Source: Pseudomonadota bacterium (GTDB taxonomy: Bacteria > Desulfobacterota > Desulfobacteria > Desulfobacterales > RPRI01). Taken from it: a stretch of DNA of 8,241 nt. Shown here one piece after another: positions 6,164 to 8,241 of the stretch. A program made the position numbers and the translations under genes. The first letter of the stretch is position 1, and each line of letters starts with the position of its first letter. The stretch lies in contig JAHJRK010000331.1 of NCBI GenBank assembly GCA_018830925.1, positions 1 to 8,241 of the forward strand, read 5' to 3'. Under the pieces are notes generated by a model. That model was given only the letters and a program-made list of their open reading frames with translations, ran no database searches and was not told the origin of the DNA.

Positions 6164-7156
6164 ATGAAATGTATTTACTGTTTGGAAGATAAGCCTCAGT
6201 TATTTTTCAGTAAAGTTGAGCATGTAATTCCACAGTCATTTGGGGTTTTTAGAAACAACTTCACCTTGGTCCACATGGTATGTGATGACTGCAATCAGTA
6301 TTTTGGGGACAATCTTGACATCGCATTGGCTCGCGATTCGTTTGAGGGTGGACTTAGATTTTTGCATAAGGTAAAGGACCCTAAGAAATTTAGGTCGTCT
6401 GGAAAAAAGAGTCGCCTAATAATCAAAGTTGATCAAGGCGAAATGAAGGGTACGTATGTTTACAGGGAATTTTCAAAAGATCAAGGTAGGATTTTAATTA
6501 AACCTCTTCCTCAAGTCGGATTTCTGAAGAAAGCTTCCGACATACGCAACTATTTTCTACTCAAAGACATACCTGATAAGACCTTTCTAGAAGAGAACGG
6601 TTACGACCTCACAACTTCCGATGCAATCAGGATTTTCGCAGAGGATTATGATTCGGCAATGCAACTGCTTTCAAGTAAAGGCATCAAATTTAGAACCAAT
6701 GGGGTTTTTGAGCCGAAAGGAACTCCTGAACTTAGCTGGATGTGCAAAGTGGAAGGAGTTATTGATACCACTATCTTGCGAACAGCAGCAAAAATCGCAT
6801 TCAACTATCTTGCATATTGGAACAATACTGCTTTCATGCTGCATCCCAGCTTCGATATAACGCGTCGGTTTATCCGAGGGGGCGAAAAACCTGACTATCC
6901 GATAGCAGGAGTTTCCCCTAAAACCATACTGGGTAGTGAGCCAGAGGAAAGAAAAAGGGCTGTGGGCCACATCATAACCGTCAACTGGGCTGCAGACAAA
7001 GAATCCATTGTCGCGCAAGTCTCACTATTCAACTGTTTTAGTTATGTTGTTTGTCTGGCGAAGGAATTCAAGGGCGAACACCGAAATATCCGCAAAGGTC
7101 ATTTCTTTAGTCCACATAATCAGATGATTTTTGAACTGGGAGCCAAAGAACGATAG
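6164..7156 (+). CDS. HNH endonuclease-like protein with zinc cysteine pairs
   Basis: The 330-residue protein starts with a compact HNH zinc module: Cys3-x2-Cys6, Glu19-His20 in VEHVIPQSFG, then Cys40-x2-Cys43-Asn44. This is the layout of HNH_5-type nucleases, with the paired cysteines binding structural zinc and the EH/N residues near the catalytic metal. Residues 60-330 are a long domain I do not recognise, with a helical patch around 205-225 (TTILRTAAKIAFNYLAYW) that might be a DNA-binding or dimer interface. ATG 6164 is preferred because CxxC follows at once, as is usual. No SD precedes it; translation may be coupled to the short frame ending at 6162. The gene is alone, ending in a hairpin (7157-7175). 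Single HNH proteins with long C-terminal domains are typical of defence and mobile regions. Nuclease fold likely; target unknown. Confidence 0.75.
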   Translation: MKCIYCLEDKPQLFFSKVEHVIPQSFGVFRNNFTLVHMVCDDCNQYFGDNLDIALARDSFEGGLRFLHKVKDPKKFRSSGKKSRLIIKVDQGEMKGTYVYREFSKDQGRILIKPLPQVGFLKKASDIRNYFLLKDIPDKTFLEENGYDLTTSDAIRIFAEDYDSAMQLLSSKGIKFRTNGVFEPKGTPELSWMCKVEGVIDTTILRTAAKIAFNYLAYWNNTAFMLHPSFDITRRFIRGGEKPDYPIAGVSPKTILGSEPEERKRAVGHIITVNWAADKESIVAQVSLFNCFSYVVCLAKEFKGEHRNIRKGHFFSPHNQMIFELGAKER

Positions 7157-7325
7157 GGGAAAGGAGCCTTTTCCCAGCTGGCTTAAAATTGTGGGGCCGG
7201 GGCAAGAGGAACGGAGCTCATGAAGGAATTGCGAATGAGTTCCGGCGGCATATCCCGCCTTGTTATTCGCGGGGAAGAGATAAATGCCGGGGTCGGTAAA
7301 CAAGTAAGAAAGTAAGAAACGTCCC
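7157..7325. other. Unassigned gap with several hairpins after the HNH gene
   Basis: No gene is convincing here. A 31-codon frame (7220-7315) has GGAG only 3 nt before its ATG and matches nothing known. Right after the HNH stop, GGGAAAG (7157-7163) faces CTTTTCCC (7168-7175), a hairpin without a T-run. Further on, CTCAT (7217-7221) pairs with ATGAG (7235-7239). GGCGG (7244-7248) pairs with CCGCC (7255-7259), while CCCGC (7254-7258) could pair instead with GCGGG (7269-7273). The stretch may be the remains of a gene or mobile element; I cannot name it. Confidence 0.4.
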
Positions 7326-7583
7326 GTGTACTCCTCGGTAGAAACGCCAGGGGAAAGTTCGGGGAAAAGTTCGGGGAAAAGTTCGGGGAAAAGTTCGGGG
7401 AAAACCGCATCAAAGATCGTGGAGCTGATGCGAGATACTCCGGAAATTACGATTCCCGAAATTGCCGAACGACTAAGCAAAACAACAAGAGCGATAGAGA
7501 AACAGGTAAGGCAACTCAAGAACGATAAAGCGCTCATTCGCGTGGGGCCGGCTAAAGGCGGCCATTGGGAGGTGTTGAAATGA
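7326..7583 (+). CDS. C-terminal winged-helix fragment of an AlbA_2-type regulator, probable remnant
   Basis: The 85-residue frame has a Ser-Ser-Gly-Lys linker repeated four times (residues 11-26) and a winged helix-turn-helix (28-85): IPEIAERLSKTTRAIEKQV as the HTH, then a wing ending GPAKGGHWEVLK. This repeat-plus-wHTH arrangement is what I know as the extreme C-terminus of larger AlbA_2/ATPase regulators, which are several hundred residues long. The N-terminal domains are missing: an in-frame stop lies at 7305-7307. The only start is a GTG at 7326 with no SD. This is probably the tail of a truncated gene, although a small stand-alone protein is possible. Its stop overlaps an ATG backed by a perfect SD (ATGA at 7580), as expected in a type I restriction operon where such regulators can precede hsdR. 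Confidence 0.55.
   Translation: MYSSVETPGESSGKSSGKSSGKSSGKTASKIVELMRDTPEITIPEIAERLSKTTRAIEKQVRQLKNDKALIRVGPAKGGHWEVLK
7356..7403 (+). repeat. Four exact tandem 12-bp repeats (AGTTCGGGGAAA)
   Basis: Four consecutive identical copies encode Ser-Ser-Gly-Lys four times; a degraded partial copy (GGGGAAAGTTC, 7350-7360) overlaps the left side. The unit is a multiple of three, so gain or loss of copies by slippage keeps the frame and changes only linker length. Confidence 0.95.
7567..7572 (+). promoter_or_regulatory. Consensus ribosome binding site of the hsdR-like stub
   Basis: GGGAGG lies 7 nt before the ATG at 7580, inside the last codons of the winged-helix frame. It shows that a real gene once began here. 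Confidence 0.6.
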
Positions 7584-7618
7584 GCGCCGTCGGCCAACCC
7601 GAACGAGGGATAAGATAG
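7580..7618 (+). pseudogene. Truncated 5' stub, probably of type I restriction hsdR
   Basis: The ATG overlaps the preceding TGA (ATGA) and has a consensus SD, yet the frame stops after 12 codons. The peptide starts MSAVGQPER. HsdR proteins, as I remember them, begin with a similar VGQxER stretch followed by ATQNRV. Here the match ends at residue 9 and is followed by GIR and a stop. Neither of the other two forward frames after this point resumes an HsdR-like sequence. The likely reading is a deletion or recombination joint near 7605 that removed nearly all of hsdR. The peptide match is short, so it is only suggestive. Confidence 0.45.
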
Positions 7619-7700
7619 TAGAATTAGACAAGCGCAAGCATTAATTTGTCCGTAAAATTAGTCGAGATTGCCGCTAACCAGACCGATGAATTGACGCATT

Positions 7701-7706
7701 GAGAGG
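7701..7706 (+). promoter_or_regulatory. Ribosome binding site of the helicase gene
   Basis: GAGAGG lies 7 nt before the ATG at 7714. In-frame translation from this ATG gives the typical N-terminus of the family. Confidence 0.65.
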
Positions 7707-7713
7707 TTCCTTA

Positions 7714-8241
7714 ATGGATATTTTTTCTTTTAGAGATCGACTGATCAACGACTATTCCGAATACGTTAAAAGCTTTATGCGGTTTGAACGCGAGGATCTT
7801 AAAAAATTTGTCGGGGAAGCCCTTGATGCGGGCGCATTGTGGCCGGACGCGCTAATCCAACTCAACCCATCCTTTGAACCCGGGAAGACCATCGATGCGC
7901 TTGTAACAGAAGGGGTCCTCCACAAAGGCTCTGAGCGCATTTTTCAGCGCGATAAGACAGATGAGCCTGGCAGCGGGAACCCTCTGCGTTTGCATAAACA
8001 TCAGGAAGAGGCTATCCGAATTGGTGTTCACGGCGATAATTATGTTTTAACCACGGGAACGGGCTCAGGAAAGAGTCTTGCTTATATCATTCCCATAGTC
8101 AATCATGTGCTCAAAACGGGTTCAGGGCAGGGCATTAAGGCCATCATCATATATCCCATGAACGCACTGGCCAACAGCCAATTCGGCGAGCTGGAGAAGT
8201 TCCTTAAGAATGGCTTCGGTTCCGGCCCCTATCCCGCGACA
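7714..8241 (+). CDS. N-terminus of a large DEAD/DEAH-box SF2 helicase (COG1205-like), partial at right edge
   Basis: The first 176 residues are visible and the frame is open at the window end. Residues 1-80 are an N-terminal domain with a LWPDALIQLNPSFEPG stretch (42-57) that I associate with large defence helicases. A Q-motif-like LRLHKHQEEAI follows (91-101), then Walker A TTGTGSGKS (113-121), then motif Ia in IIYPMNALANSQ. This makes it an ATP-driven SF2 nucleic-acid translocase; family members usually continue for well over 700 residues with a cysteine-rich DUF1998 region. COG1205 helicases recur in defence islands with DUF1156 methylases, DUF499 ATPases and phospholipase D-like nucleases, which fits the gene fragment at the left edge. 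DEAD/DEAH call firm; subfamily moderate. Its promoter is not clear; a TAAAAT (7653-7658) resembles a -10 box without a good -35. Confidence 0.85.
   Translation, partial: MDIFSFRDRLINDYSEYVKSFMRFEREDLKKFVGEALDAGALWPDALIQLNPSFEPGKTIDALVTEGVLHKGSERIFQRDKTDEPGSGNPLRLHKHQEEAIRIGVHGDNYVLTTGTGSGKSLAYIIPIVNHVLKTGSGQGIKAIIIYPMNALANSQFGELEKFLKNGFGSGPYPAT

Noticed and set aside
7350..7404. Possible CRISPR array
   Set aside because: The units are 12 bp, contiguous and without spacers; this is a coding tandem repeat.
7025..7597. 190-residue minus-strand frame with repeated Pro-Glu-Leu-Phe
   Set aside because: The repeats are just the reverse reading of the Ser-Ser-Gly-Lys units, and the frame runs antisense over the HNH end and the winged-helix gene. 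No SD-backed start was seen.

Overview
The window looks like part of a bacterial defence island. All convincing genes are on the + strand. Shine-Dalgarno (SD) spacing, ATG/TTG starts and ATGA overlaps are ordinary bacterial. Base composition is moderate and mixed: the two edge genes read more GC-rich than the central genes. The host is probably a Gram-negative bacterium, possibly proteobacterial, but nothing here fixes the taxon.

Layout. (1) Bases 2-250 are the 3' end of a protein entering from the left, probably a defence-type ATPase (DUF499/COG1483-like). (2) Bases 469-4985 are a tight three-gene operon: a soluble ComEC/Rec2-like metallo-beta-lactamase (MBL) protein, a single-chain E2-E1-JAB protein (ubiquitin-conjugating-like, activating ThiF-like and deconjugating JAMM domains), and a patatin-like phospholipase. 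Spacing is 0 nt for the first junction and a 4-nt ATGA overlap for the second. (3) Bases 5137-5943 are a DUF5677-like, possibly HEPN-type protein, with terminator-like hairpins on both sides. (4) Bases 6164-7156 are an HNH nuclease-like protein. It lacks its own SD and follows a structured leader that may encode a 45-residue peptide. (5) Bases 7157-7713 hold debris: a winged-helix C-terminal fragment with four exact 12-bp repeats, then a 12-codon stub that looks like the start of a type I restriction hsdR gene. (6) Base 7714 to the right edge is the N-terminus of a large SF2 helicase (COG1205-like).

How it may work. The ATPase and helicase families at the two edges are commonly found together in defence islands with a DUF1156 methylase, so the central genes may be cargo lodged between two parts of an older system. 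The most notable unit is the MBL / E2-E1-JAB / patatin operon. Every catalytic motif is intact: E2 Cys, E1 nucleotide loop and Cys, zinc cysteines, JAMM, MBL metal ligands, and the patatin Ser-Asp dyad. It has the conjugation and deconjugation activities of type II CBASS plus a membrane-degrading effector, but no CD-NTase and no ubiquitin-like protein is encoded in the window. What is conjugated, and what triggers the lipase, is therefore an open question.
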